Part shown: piece by piece, positions 33,267 through 45,795 of the stretch
Layout of the letters: the number at the start of each line of letters is the position of its first letter
Position numbering within the stretch: the first letter of the stretch is position 1
NCBI GenBank assembly: GCA_014925825.1
Contig: JACGCK010000162.1
Span: forward strand, 36,638-100,637
Source: Pholiota molesta
Lineage: Eukaryota; Basidiomycota; Agaricomycetes; Agaricales; Strophariaceae
Direction: 5' to 3'
DNA: 64,000 nt
The notes under the pieces: generated by a model
Databases searched by the model: none
What the model saw: only the letters and a program-made list of their open reading frames with translations
What the model was told of the DNA's origin: nothing
Made by a program: the position numbers and the translations under genes

Positions 33267-33713
33267 GATGATGGCTAGATATAAAAAAATGATAGCCGTA
33301 GTCGCGATGTATATCTTCATCGATGACATGTCTTGTATTGAAGTAGGCGCAAAGTGGGCCGAAGAAAGCGTCATGACTCTCGAAACCGACAAACCAAGTT
33401 GTAAAATAAGGATATTATTTGAGTAGAATATTACCTACTGCTTGCCGTGCCTCTTCTAGATACACTTTTACTTTAGGATCAAATTTCGAGTCCTAAGAGG
33501 GAGTCGACCAATCTCTATTGGGACTTGAGCTTGATGATTGACGACAGCCCAGTTCTCGGTGACACTTAAGCGCGCTTGAACGCCATCAGTCACGTCAGGT
33601 GATGCATGCTCTTGTTTCTCGCACGATGTGACCTCTTCAATTGAGTCTGTAGAACTCTTTAATCGATGATCTCTCTAGCTATTTTCTATTAGATTGGCAT
33701 CTCTTTTGCCATC
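33267..33713. other. Intergenic region
   Basis: 3' flank of the lactonohydrolase and promoter of the coiled-coil gene. No other gene seen. Confidence 0.5.
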
Positions 33714-36357
33714 ATGAGTGATCTTACCAGCAAATTCAGGCGCACAGGAGAACCTATTGCGTCCTCAAGCCGCCGCGAAATACATCGAAGCGGCCACACC
33801 TCAAATTCCAAATCCACCGCATCCTCTTCAAACATCAAACCAAGAAACGCCAGCTCATCCAAATCTACAAGCACACCAGAACCTATATCCATCTCTAATG
33901 CCGCACACGATGACGAACGGACATACAACCACTTCCTAGCCCTCGGCATGCCCTCTGCGATTACACTCGAGGACTTCACACGGATCATGAACCGTCCGAC
34001 TCCTGAGGCGACCGGTGGAAAGCGCGTACATAGTGGAAGTGGGACGCAGAAATCACAGGATGACGGAAACACCTTGCGCGATGCGCTTCAGTTTTTGAGC
34101 GTGCACTTTGTAGGAAGGGAGGAGGCGCGGAGGGTGAGGGCGTGTATTTCTAGGTGGGTGCGCTTCTCTGCTCATTTCATTTTTCATTTTTTGGGGGCTG
34201 AATGTAATGTGTACTGTAGAGCACGAGAGGAACATGCACAGGCCAAGTCGGCGCGGCCCCAGTCGCGCATCAAGGCGCGTGCGGTACTACACACGGCGAA
34301 AGTGGAAGACATTCTCGACGACCCACGGGCGGTGGCAACGAGCCAACGTGATGCTGCATACCGCAGCCTGGAGAGCGCGCAACGCGAATACGGGGTGGAG
34401 AATGCACGTATCGGAGTAATAGGTACGCTGCTCAAGCGGTTCAGAGTTCACTGGAGAAACTGATGCTGGCTTGTAGATAAGCAGAAACGCGACCTCACGA
34501 GGCAGTTGGAGGATAAACGGCGCGTTGAACTTCTTTTGCGTGTTTTGGAGAAGCGCGAGGCTGTCAGGGTTGCGAGACTTGGACCGGGTGATGGGGAGAG
34601 GAGAGGGATGGGAGCGATGGTTCGCGATTTACGGTACGTATCCAAGAGCAGATGTTGTATATATTTATTGAAGGAGAATACAGCAAGGAATTTAGCGCTG
34701 CGATGCGCGAATTTCAATCTATTGTTCACGAGACAGCAACGCCTAATGAAAATGTATGTCGTCAACGAACAATTCTTGGTATACACCAATTCAAGAGTTA
34801 TGTACTGCTCAGTTTGCAAGATCCCCTATCACGAATTCGAATAGGAGCACATATAAATACACGCACACGACTAATGCACTCGCTGTGAGTACTGATTCTT
34901 TATTCTTCGCGTTCAGTAGCATGCAACCTGGCTCCATTTAACTTCGAAGGCTTGGCTTGTTCTTGTGATGCTGGCTGCTGGCTGCACCCGCAAGCATTGC
35001 GAAGGAGCTCACTGGCTGGGCCGTGGACAATGAGCGTGGTAGCCTTAGATGAACTTCAGGACCTAGAAATCTTTGAAGCTGAGCGCTGCAGGAGGCTGGA
35101 GCCGCAAGCGCTGAAGAGCGGTGATCGTGATCGTGATCGCGGCTCTGATCCAGGGCACCGTTCGGGTATAACAACACCCGAGACCGGACCCCACACGGAC
35201 GCGCCTCATCCCGTTCCGTGGTCCGTGTTGGCGTAGATTGGCGTGCCCATCAAAGGCAGGGTCGGGTCAAACTATTCACCTGCATAACGTCCAAGCCCCA
35301 GGGATGGCGCTAGAGAATAAGGGGAGGTCGGAAGGTAGCAGTGCTCAGACGTTGGTGTCTTATCTCTGCTACCTCGCTCGCGTAGATTGAGACAGTAGTG
35401 GAGCAGTTTTTGGAACACTCACGAGCTGATTTATTTTTGTATCCGTGACAGAATTTGTATGCCCATCATCGGAGAGTTGTGCGGCGCGAGCGCGAAAGCG
35501 AGGCGGAGCATGCGGAGGTAGAGGCGAAGGCGCATGGCGTGGAGAAGAGGCTCGAGGATGTGCTTAGGCGTCTCGGTGTGAAGGACAAGGCTGGGCTGGA
35601 TAAAATGAAGTAAGTGCTTGAGCATGAGAGGCTTTTGCAGGCGTAACAGAGGATGCTAACCTGGTCGTTTTGTGTGTGATGACGGCTGATAGGCGAACAC
35701 TTGTGTCTGTGTCGCGACGAAGAGCAGCGGCACGTCAACAGCAAGGTGTAATATTATCGGGCAACGCGTCGCTGGTCGATGATACGCGCTTAGAAGATAT
35801 ACATAGGAGCAACGAAGAGAAGCGACGTAAAGTGCAGGAGAAAGTCAATCGCGCTGTTGCACTGGGATGGCTGTGCGAGGGCTACATCGACTTGGTATGT
35901 TTGTATTCGTGCTTGTTTGAGATGATACTGATTATCTGTTGGTTGTCAGGTCTCGACGTTCCGTTCGGAAACGGCGCCTAGTCTAAAGGACGTGTTGAGG
36001 GAAGAGGGGAAACGCGTCGAGGGTTATGTCGATACCCTTCGCACAGACATCTTGAGCTTGACCAAGAAACCCGAAGCTGGTTTTGCAAGAGAAGTGCGAG
36101 AGGTGATGGGCACGACGCGGATTGCGGTGTGGGACGAGGTGCGCGAAACGTTCGGCAAGGTCGGCGCGTCAGAGAGGCTGATTTCTGGCGGTGATCCTGA
36201 TGACCTACTGGAGCGCGGCACGGAACAGCACGAGGTGTGCGTTGACGCTGTGCGGAATGCGAAGGTGCTGGAGAGGAAGATGACCAAGGCAGATTACGGG
36301 TTTGGGATGGCAGACGAGATACGAGCGATGCTGGCGGACGCGAAAAGACTGAAGTAA
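33714..36357 (+). CDS. Coiled-coil protein of unknown function
   Basis: Starts at ATG 33714 (MSDLTSKFRRTGEPIASS) with a Ser-rich, basic N-terminus. A helical block with LRDALQFLSVHFVGREEARR follows, then several charged coiled-coil exons (DKQKRDLTRQLEDKRRVELL, HHRRVVRRERESEAEHAEVE, SNEEKRRKVQEKVNRAV) and a globular tail (LKDVLREEGKRVEGYVDTL, YGFGMADEIRAMLADAKRL), TAA 36355-36357. The layout of an N-terminal calponin-like helical block plus long coiled coils resembles augmin/kinetochore subunits, but I cannot name a family. Between the exon ending near 34634 and the one starting near 35454 lies about 820 bp, unusually long for this genome. One more exon may hide near 34673-34760, and the rest may be inserted DNA. 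Confidence 0.6.
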
Positions 36358-36561
36358 TATATGCAATTGTAATGACAAGATATGCGACGCTATGAGGGTG
36401 GCGAGGCGGCGGCAGAGCGGGAACAAAGATGCGGCGATGGATAATTTGGGCGGTGTGATTGGTAGATTTCACGTGGCTGCTGTGCATAAATATTTTGTTG
36501 TCTCCGGCTTCCTCCTTGCACTGCAACCCCATCCTGCTCGCTCCTCGTCGTTGTTGGCGCG

Positions 36562-39366
36562 ATGCTCAACATCCATAGCAAGACAGCGAGTGCTGTCACT
36601 GCCCTTCAGCGCCTAGCCGCTAAGGGCATGGCCACCGCTGTTCCCCGCATCGGTGACACCAAAGTCCCCATGTCTCTCTTCGAAAAGGATGCCTACATCA
36701 ACTACCAGCGCATCGAAGACAACCTCGCTATCATCCGCGAGCGGTACGTGATTTCATTTTCAATTCCAGAACACAGCTCACGGTCATTATCAGCCTTAAC
36801 CGCCCTATGACTCTCTCCGAGAAGATCCTCTACGGTCATCTTGACGACCCTGTCAATCAGGATATCGTCCGTGGCACTAGCTACCTCAAACTCCGCCCCG
36901 ATGCAAGTCTTGTCTAACTAATTGTCTGACTTTCTTATTCATCTTTCTCCACAGCGAGTTGCTTGTCAGGATGCTACCGCCCAGGTATATCGTGTCGACG
37001 TCACAGGTGTATCACATTATCTGACGTATGTAATTATAGATGGCTCTGCTCCAATTCATGTCCGCCGGGATGGACACCGCCGCCGTGCCCACCACCGTCC
37101 ACTGCGACCACTTGATCGAAGCTCAGGTTGGCGGCGTCAAGGATCTCGCCCGTGCTATGTCTCTCAACAAGGAGGTTTACGACTTCCTTGCCACAGCCAC
37201 CGCGAAGTATGGCCTTGGTTTCTGGAAACCCGGCTCTGGTATCATTCACCAAATCATTCTCGAAAACTACGCTTTCCCCGGTGGTCTCATGATCGGTACT
37301 GACTCCCACACCCCCAACGCTGGAGGTCTTGGTATGATTGCTTGCGGTGTTGGTGGTGCTGACGCCGTCGACGTTATGGCCGGCCTTCCTTGGGAACTCA
37401 AGTGCCCCAAGGTCATCGGTGTTAACCTTACTGGCAAAATCGGCGGATGGACTACTCCCAAGGACGTTATTCTCAAGGTTGCAGGTATTCTTACTGTCAA
37501 GGGTGGAACTGGCGCTATTGTCGAGTACAAGGGCCCCGGTGTCCAATCCCTCAGCTGCACTGGTATGGCTACTATCTGCAACATGGGCGCTGAAATTGGT
37601 GCTACCACTTCGGTATTCCCCTTCAACAGCCGCATGACCGACTACTTGAAGGCTACCAAGCGTCATCAAATTGCCGACTACGCTCAACGGTTCGCCCACA
37701 ACCTCAGGGCTGATGAAGGTGCCCCATACGACCAGGTCATCGAAATCAACCTCTCTGAGCTCGAGCCCCACATCAACGGTCCCTTCACTCCTGATCTTGC
37801 CACCCCCATCTCTAAGCTCGCTGAAGCGGCCAAGAAGAACGGATGGCCCGATGAAATCAAGGTTGGCCTTATTGGATCCTGCACCAACTCTTCGTACGAG
37901 GACATGTCGCGCTCTTCTTCGCTCGTCAAGCAAGCTCAGGAGGCTGGTCTCGAGTTCAAGTCGAAGTTCACCGTCACCCCCGGAAGTGAGCAAGTTAGGG
38001 CTACCATCGCACGTGACGGGCAGATTGAGACCTTCGAGAACGCTGGTGGTATCGTCCTTGCCAACGCCTGCGGACCTTGCATCGGACAATGGGACAGGAA
38101 AGACGTTAAGAAGGGCGAGCCTAACACCAGTGTGTATATCCAACTAATCTAAACCGCTTGACGCTTATCTTTCGTATCTCCTAGTCGTTACCTCGTACAA
38201 CCGTAACTTCACTGGCCGTAACGATGCTAACCCCGCTACCCATGCTTTCGTCGCTTCCCCTGATATTGTCACTGCCATGTCCTTCGCTGGAACCCTCTGC
38301 TTCAACCCTCTCACTGATTCCATTCCTACTCCCTCTGGCAAGTCCTTCAAGTTCTCTCCTCCCACAGGCAACGAACTTCCTCCCCGTGGATATGATGCTG
38401 GCGAGAACACCTTCCAGCCCCCTCCCCCCGACCGAGCCAACGTTCAGGTTAAGGTTGACCCCAAGAGCGACCGTCTTCAACTCCTCAAGCCTTTCCCCCC
38501 TTGGGATGGCAAAGATCCCAAGGACTGCCCTGTCTTGATTAAGGTTGTTGGCAAGTGCAGTATGTGTCCTATCTTTCAATTGAAGGAAATCGGTCGTTGA
38601 CATCCCTAACTAGCCACTGACCACATCTCTGCTGGTGGACCTTGGTTGAAATACCGTGGACATCTTGAGAACATCTCCCGTGAGTGACTTAGTCAACGTC
38701 GTCATTTGAGTCACTGGTTAAATATTCCTTTCAGAGAACTGCCTCATCGGTGCCATCAACGCTGAGAACGGCGAGGCCAACAACGTCCTGAACCAACTCG
38801 ATGGAACTTACGGTCCTGTCCCCAAAGTTGCTGCTACCTACCGCGACAAAGGGATCAAGTGGGTCGTCGTCGGTGACCACAACTACGGTGAGGGATCGTC
38901 GCGTGAGCACGCTGCCCTTGAGCCCCGTTTCCTCGGTGGTCTCGCCGTCATCGTCCGCAGCTTCGCCCGTATCCACGAGACCAACTTGAAGAAGCAGGGT
39001 ATGCTTGCCCTCACCTTCGCTGACCCCGAGGACTACAACAGGGTCAAGGGCACCGACAAGGTCGATATCCTGGGTCTTGATACCTTCGCTCCTGGCAAGA
39101 ACTTGACCATGGTTGCCAAGCACACCGACGGAACCCAAGACGTGAGCGTCTATACTTTCCATTTTGTACGTGTTTGCTGATACGTAAACATTTTACCTTG
39201 CAGGTGATCGAGCTCGCCCACTCCTTCAACGAGGGTCAAATTGAATGGTTCAAGGCTGGCTCTGCTCTCAACCTGGTACGTTGGCCCTTGCCTCTGTTCA
39301 TGATCAAGAAATTTACCCATTGTTTTGTAGATGGCTGCTAAAGCCAAGGAAGCTGCCCGGGCTTAA
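36562..39366 (+). CDS. ACO1: Aconitate hydratase, mitochondrial (aconitase)
   Basis: TCA-cycle enzyme interconverting citrate and isocitrate with a [4Fe-4S] cluster in the mitochondrial matrix. ATG 36562 starts a typical targeting peptide ([20 protein letters not shown]). Then come the [17 protein letters not shown] start of the mature protein, [25 protein letters not shown], cluster ligands in GSCTNSS and [46 protein letters not shown] and the swivel domain with [18 protein letters not shown] (active-site Ser). It ends ...[11 protein letters not shown] 39364-39366. About eight introns, mostly in the first and last quarters. Length (roughly 780 residues) is normal. Strong C-ending codon bias suits a highly expressed gene and explains a 369-codon antisense open frame. 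Confidence 0.97.
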
Positions 39367-41512
39367 AATGCTATGTTTGTCAAGATGAGGAAGGATCCAC
39401 ATTTGCGCCTTCCAAAGGTATGACGGACCAACTTTGTAGTATGAAATGGAATGGATGTAGGAGCGCGACGTGGTTGGGGGTCGCGTAAGATGTATGTGTT
39501 GGTTAGACTGCGGTGAGGCTGTTGAGAGCGAGATGCGAGCGATTGGTGGAGTACGGATGTCTCTATTCTTTTTCATGGAGGCAAAAGCGAGAGCGTCTGA
39601 GGAGTGCTCGAACGATCTGGCACACGATGACACCGCTCGCCGAATCCTTGGGAGGCAGAAGGGTGCGTTTGGCGGATCCTCTTGCGTTCGTGGGGGCCTC
39701 TGCTTTGCGTCTCGGCTCGACTTTTATTTACGCCTTGGTTATGTCTATGTTTCTTTCTCTCCCTCTTATTTGACTGTGTTTTTTAGATTATATTGTTTTA
39801 TTTACTCTTTTTTCTCACTTCGATGAAGTGTTCCTTGAGGTTTGAGGGATGTTCGATGATGGAGAGCGGATGTCCGACTCTTTCAGTGTTGTGAATATGT
39901 AAGAGCTATCGGACGGTTAGTGGAATCCTGGATCTCTTTTTCCGATATTATTTGATATTCAATACATTTCGTCACATTCAGTGGTAGGTCATACTAAGCT
40001 GAAGCTGAAACGTTGAGCGCTTGCCCTCGCTTTATCAAGTGCATGTCTATTTATAGAACGTGCCACCACATATTACATTTTTGGAAGGAGAACACTTCAT
40101 GGTCTCTTTTCCAGAATCCTCGGCGACGCTCTCCATTAAATACTTTACTTTTTGCTGCATATTTACAGATAGTCGAAGTGTTCCGGGTTGATGATGTGTT
40201 CGACGAAGGCCAGTAGGGAATTCTACAGGTGGAACTTGGCTACCAAAAGCTTGAAGTTTAAGTTAGAGCGTAGAAGATGTTGCTTACTTAGAAGAGTATC
40301 GGGTGCATCATGTGCATGAGCCTTAAAAGCAGAAGAACCTAATAAAAATGCCGAACTTTTGGAGAGTTCAATCTCGATACAATTGTTACTTTCTTATACA
40401 CAAACCAAAATCTGTTCAATGAATAATGGTGATAGATGCCCACTAGTGTCGTGGGTATTCTGATAATTCACGCTACGATATGTAATTGGCACGAGGCTAT
40501 TTCATTGAGACTCGGTTGGCTCGAAGGGACTCCTTGGAAGTTGCGAGAAGTGAGCCAATTTATGTTAATTTCAATACTCATACTCCGAGTTCGGCCTCTT
40601 AACGTTAGTTGCTTTTCACAAGATTGCGTCCAACTGACCCGGAGTGCCCCTCAGGAAGAAGCAAGAAAAGAAAGCGGTAAGTATACCTTGGTTCTTAATT
40701 GGAGTGTTCCATGTGATATTCAAGCTTTCGAGCTTTGTGGGCGATGGCTGAAGCGCTAAAGCCTCTAGTCTAATGCTGAATTTGGCTGGAATCCAGAAAG
40801 AGTAGTAGACAAATAAAGATCAATACGGAGCTTGTGGTGAGCCGCAGACGCACTGGTGTCAATACGGTACCTCCAATGATCGTTGTTCGCGGATCCGAGT
40901 TTAGTTGGCATTCAATGGGTGAGGCTCGAACTATCTATCATCAGTGTAATTCTAATGATTAGAAATCCTTTACGGCCCATGAAAAATCGATTCACCCGCC
41001 ACTTTCGCAATGGGAGACAGAAAAATGACTTCAAAATTTGAACTGGTATTGAAGCTTTTCGATACAAGCTGCCATTGAGTATCAAGAAAAATAGGACATT
41101 GTCCGCATCCCTTTCAGCCACAGTTAACGCGACATCGGCGCAAATCCGGATCCTCATGATCTCAGCACCTTCGTCCGGCAATGTTGATCTACGGGCAAAT
41201 TAACCAGAGCCAGAGTACCCAATCTTACCACGTCAAATTTGCGGAAGCAAGTGTATTACTGTATATACCCTGTGCCGAAGGAGAACCACCTTCCATGCAA
41301 AGAAAAAAACTACCGCGACCCGGTCGTAAATTCTGTTTGATCACTCTTCTGAGCGGGTATCTACTCTTGCTCCATTACTAGGGTATGGCAAACATGGTTT
41401 ATAGGGAGTTGAATAGGAACAGACGTTGATCCCATCCCCCTTGGACATTATCCCGTGCAATTTTTGTCACTGGGAACTCTCTCTCTCTTTGCCCTTTCCA
41501 TTACTTCTCAAG
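39367..41512. other. Long intergenic region without recognised gene
   Basis: Aconitase 3' UTR followed by about 1.5 kb with only short unmatched open frames (largest about 107 codons at 40436). The T-rich pyrimidine stretch just before 41513 belongs to the desaturase promoter. Confidence 0.5.
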
Positions 41513-43535
41513 ATGTATTTTCGAAACGGGCCCGAATATGAGGCAAGGTGAGGGTGATTATTTGACGCTGATAATATTCCATTGCTCATTGTTGCTATCA
41601 TTTCGTTTAGACTGAAAAGGCCTTTCGCTCCTCCCACTGTAAGCTTGAAGGAAATTCATGACGCTGTACCCAAGCACCTTCTTAAGAGTATGACCTATTT
41701 CTCTGATTTCTACCCAACGACCACCTTTTGACAATTGTCGCAGAGAACGAACCTAGAGCAGCGCTCTACATCGTCCGTGATATCGTCTTCACCCTCTTTC
41801 TATACAAGTTCGCTACCTCTATCACACCTTGGGCGGCGACTGACTTTGGGGGCTATGTCACTGGCGATCTTCAGAAGACGGCCGTGAAAACGGCGCTTTG
41901 GCTGTCGTACTGGTGGGTGCAGGGTATGGTCAATGCTGGTATTTTCTGTCTCGGTAAGTGCTGTCTTCGGGTAGATCAGCTAACGCTTCGCGTCGGCTAA
42001 TAAGTGGCATTAGGCCATGATGCTGGCCACACTTCTATGTTCGAGAACAACGTGGTCAACAACATCGTCGGTTTCTTCCTGCATACCGTAAGTATTGTAT
42101 TTTTACTTCTTGAGCTCTTCATTTCTCACATTTTTCTAGTGGCTCCTCATCCCCTACTATTCCTGGCGCGCAACCCACCATGCTCATCATGTAAGTTCGC
42201 GTGTCCTGTGCAATTTAGTTTGACCAATGACCTATACATGAACTTGATAGAAAGCAACTGCTTCCATGGAGCGCGACGAGAACTACGTCCCGTACACTCG
42301 TAGCCAATTCAAACTCGCGGACGAGAAGACTGTCAAGAAAGCTGACTACGAAGAGCTTTTCGAAGAGACCCCCATTTACACAGCGTACAGGCTCTTCATC
42401 ATGCAGGCGTTGTGAGTTCTTTTTACGTAGGCATCGATCTACAGCTGCTAATTTTGTGTGGTTGTACAGCGGCTGGTGGATTTACCTTGCGTAACTATTT
42501 ATCTTGCTATGTAAATTAGCAGCTTTTCTCTGACCTTGAGATATTGCTAGGAATAACACCATGGGCTCTCCGATGTACCCTCCCGGCACCAATCACTTTA
42601 ATCCCATGTCCCCATTATTCAAGAAAGAGCAGCGTATGTTTTATCATCCCCAATGGAAGGCTTGCATCTAATTATTGTATAGGATTCAATATCTTCATGT
42701 CCGATCTTGGTCTGCTCGCGATGTCGTCCTGGCTCTACTATATGGGTCGTGAATTTTTCTTGTGGAATTACTTGGTTCCTTGGATTGTAAGTGTTTGATA
42801 ATAACATGCTCTTGAATAAGTGATTCTCAATGATTTATTCTAGCTCGTTAACCACTGGTATATTTTGTCCCTTCTTAACGAGAAATAAGCACTCACCACC
42901 TTGATTGATAGGATTGTCATGTTCACATTCTTGCACCACTCTGACCCCACTATCCCTCACTACAGGAAAGGAGAATGGTCTTTCCTTCGCGGAGCTGCCG
43001 CAACCGTCGACAGGCCCCTTCTTGGCTGGATGGGCAGGTTCTTCTTCCACAACATCAGCCACGACCACGTCGCGCACCGTATGTCTCCAGTGTAATCTCC
43101 TTCATTCCTTCACTCAATCTCTACCCTTGTAGACTTCTTCTTGAGGGCTCCATTCTGTAAGATTTATTATAAAGAGCATGATACTTGACGCTGACTTCTC
43201 TGAAATACAGGGAACGGTCCTGAGATCACCAAGGCCGTCCGTTCTGTGTTGGGCGATTCCTACAACTACGATTCAACGGTAAGCTTCTCCCAAATTCCCC
43301 TAAACTGCATATTTAGATAATAATAAAATCTTAGCCCACCTTCTACGCCCTCTACCGGTCATTCAGCCAATGTCTCTTCATTGAGGACGAGGGCGAGATC
43401 ATCTTCTACAAGAACAAAGATGGTATCGCCCAGCGCGAGGTGGCTGAGTCGGTGCTCAAGGAAATCAAGGAGAAGGGGTGGAACCCGGAAGAGCAGGACC
43501 GGTTGGATACCTCTGAGAAGGCGAAGGCGGCTTGA
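41513..43535 (+). CDS. Delta-12 fatty acid desaturase (oleate desaturase)
   Basis: ER enzyme converting oleoyl to linoleoyl chains. ATG 41513 (MYFRNGPEYEARLKRP) and an early PTVSLKEIHDAVPKHLLKK segment give a rather short N-terminus. The three His boxes are in place: GHDAGH (42013), WRATHHAHH (42155-42180, after an intron) and HDHVAHHFF, assembled across an intron at about 43079-43134. Between them are ERDENYVPYTRSQF, NTMGSPMYPPGTNHFNP and FTFLHHSDPTIPHYR. The C-terminus, LYRSFSQCLFIEDEGEIIFY...EKAKAA, stops at TGA 43533-43535. About ten introns. It could instead be an omega-3/bifunctional member; delta-12 is the best match by motif context. Confidence 0.88.
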
Positions 43536-44388
43536 AGAACATTAGACTCACTCGCATTCGCTGAACTGGATGGCATTGCGTGAAATCATTATTGTACATA
43601 GACACCACTGGCATAATCCCTTAATGAAAGTCCAAATTGCTCTGGAAATTTCACCTTTCTCTTTGCGCTATCGTCCTTTGGAAAATGAGCTATTGAAAAT
43701 GCGAGGTGTTAAACAAGTGATAAAGACCCTGGGCGTTAACAATTTATAATTATTTAGGCCTGTGGGGCTTTAGCCTGATACACCGTCTAAGTATAGTATG
43801 TTGTAGTCTATTATTACTCACAGCGGCTCAAAGGCCGCCATAATGAACCAATCATCTCTGGTGTCGCAATGCTGCTTTTGCAACTAAATGCTGGCTGAGG
43901 TCATGGCGCAATGCTTTTTAAATCCTCGGATCCCCTTCCTCCCGTTAAAAAAAGAAAAGGTATCCGATTAATGCTTCGAAAGTGGAGAAAATGAGACCCC
44001 GAACCCAATGTATATGATATTTGTGCAGTTCTGTGAACAGTCGCTCGTCCTTTCCGTGGATGACCCATCATCCGATTTCATTACAACTTGCTAAGCGCGC
44101 TTATCATTAATCTCAGGAAATTTCACGGCGCCTAATATGTTGCGGCACTTATAATTGGCTCTCGATCCTTCTTCATCAACGATGTCATGTTCTGTCAGCT
44201 TTCCGCGCAGACCCTCAAATTATTGGGCTTCCTTCAGATGAGTTTATGTGCTTACCAACTGTTAGCGCTCGGTATCGGGCCGGGAGCTAATTCACGTGTT
44301 GAATTAACTTGAACGCGCCTTACCGATGAACACCCATGAACCTTACTATATAATGTCAAATAAAATATACAATTCATTTGAAGTTAGC
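43536..44388. other. Intergenic region between convergent genes
   Basis: 3' flanks of the delta-12 desaturase and the enoyl-CoA isomerase. No gene seen. Confidence 0.5.
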
Positions 44389-45795
44389 TTATAGCTTGTG
44401 CTTGATTTCCTTGTTTGCAATCCTTGCAAACTGTTGATAGGGTGTGCCACTTGCAAAGCGTGCGGCTTGCGCTAGAATCATCGCCTCAGTATTACGCCGC
44501 GGATGACGAAAACCACAGGGGAAACCCACCGTAACTTTCACGGAGATTCACGGCGTCAGGATCGTTCTTCTCGTGTATGCCTCGTTGGATCAGGCTCTTC
44601 ATTACCAAAATTGCGGTAGGATCAAGTCCAGATAATTCGTTAAGAAGTTTCTCCCGTACGGCCGAATGGAAGGACTCTGTGCTTTGTTCAGAAAAAATTT
44701 CGCTGTAAAATTTCACAGTAAGAGGTTGTTAGAAAATGTCAACTCAATATTGGGCGTACTTATAAAAACCACAAGTGAGCAGCTGATCGGCTGTCTTTTT
44801 CTTTCCCCAGAGGAGTACTTCATTAGCTGTAGCGAGGCCCACTGATATTCATAGAACAAGTCAACAAGACCAAGACAGGGTTTTGCTTATTGAATACTGA
44901 CTTCGATTTATAAAGCTAACACTGGCACCTCCCTCCGCCACGATGCCTGTTTATATGATAAACCAATCAATAAGTTCTCAAAGTTAGCACAAATACACTT
45001 ACCCAAGAAAGTAAAAGGGACAGCTAGCCATGCATTTGGGAGAGCGTAAATGAAATCGAAGTAACCGAGGAAAGCTAAAAAGATCATTGTCAGGCTATAG
45101 CCCCTTGAAACGAGTTATGGAGATTACCAGCGGTGATTCCTAAAAAATACTTGCGAATTAGTTGCTCATCACCATAGCGAGAAAAGAGGGTAGAAATTTA
45201 CCCATCACAGGGCCATTAAGAGCGGCGACAAGTATTTTGCTATGAGAGTAGAGCTAGACATTCATGGTTATGAGTCAATAAAAAGGGATGCTGACTCCTC
45301 TAAAGAAATCGCTTGCCGCTTTCCCGCAATCTGTAGTGGTGCTAACGACGTTATTCTTTAGGGCTTTGCGCACACTACCCACTGATTCCAAGGCCTTCGA
45401 AGAACCGGAGCGTCTGACATCCGTTCCACTTGAACATCATCGTTAGCAGTTATTCTATCAAAGAATATTGCGAAACGTCTATAACGCACGCGCAGAACCA
45501 TTTTCCAGTAGCTAAGTATAGCGACAGTGGGGTCAAAATCAAGAGAAGGAGACATGGTAGAAGCAACATACCTTGCCATACTGTGATTAAGACATCTTCC
45601 CTTTCGTCGATCTCTCGCAGGGCATTCGCAAAGGCATCATAATCTAGTTCCACATAAATGTTTTGAGAAACAGACAGCTTCTAAGGTAGCTAGTCGCTGC
45701 GAACCTTCTGCGGTGACGGCATTCAATGTCTTCGGGCGATTGAGTGTAATCGTGGCGATTCGATCCGAAATGTCAACAGTGACGGTGCTAGACAT
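44389..45795 (-). CDS. Peroxisomal delta3,delta2-enoyl-CoA isomerase / enoyl-CoA hydratase family
   Basis: Crotonase-fold enzyme that moves double bonds during beta-oxidation of unsaturated fatty acids. ATG 45795 starts MSSTVTVDISDRIATITLN-type sequence, then KTLNAVTAEDYDAFANAL, TGKWFCAGTDVRRSG (oxyanion loop), SKILVAALNGPVMGITAA, IYALPNAWLAVPFTFLGIVAEGG with the catalytic acid segment, and NEVLLWGKKKTADQLL. The last intron must be removed between NLRESY and AQAARFASGTPYQQFA. The protein then ends in IKHKL, a type-1 peroxisomal targeting signal, with TAA at 44391-44389. Without that splice the frame ends early in a non-family tail. About eight introns. Confidence 0.82.

Noticed and set aside
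37034..38143. 369-codon open frame antisense to aconitase
   Set aside because: Shadow of the strong third-position C bias of aconitase; the sense strand holds all enzyme motifs.
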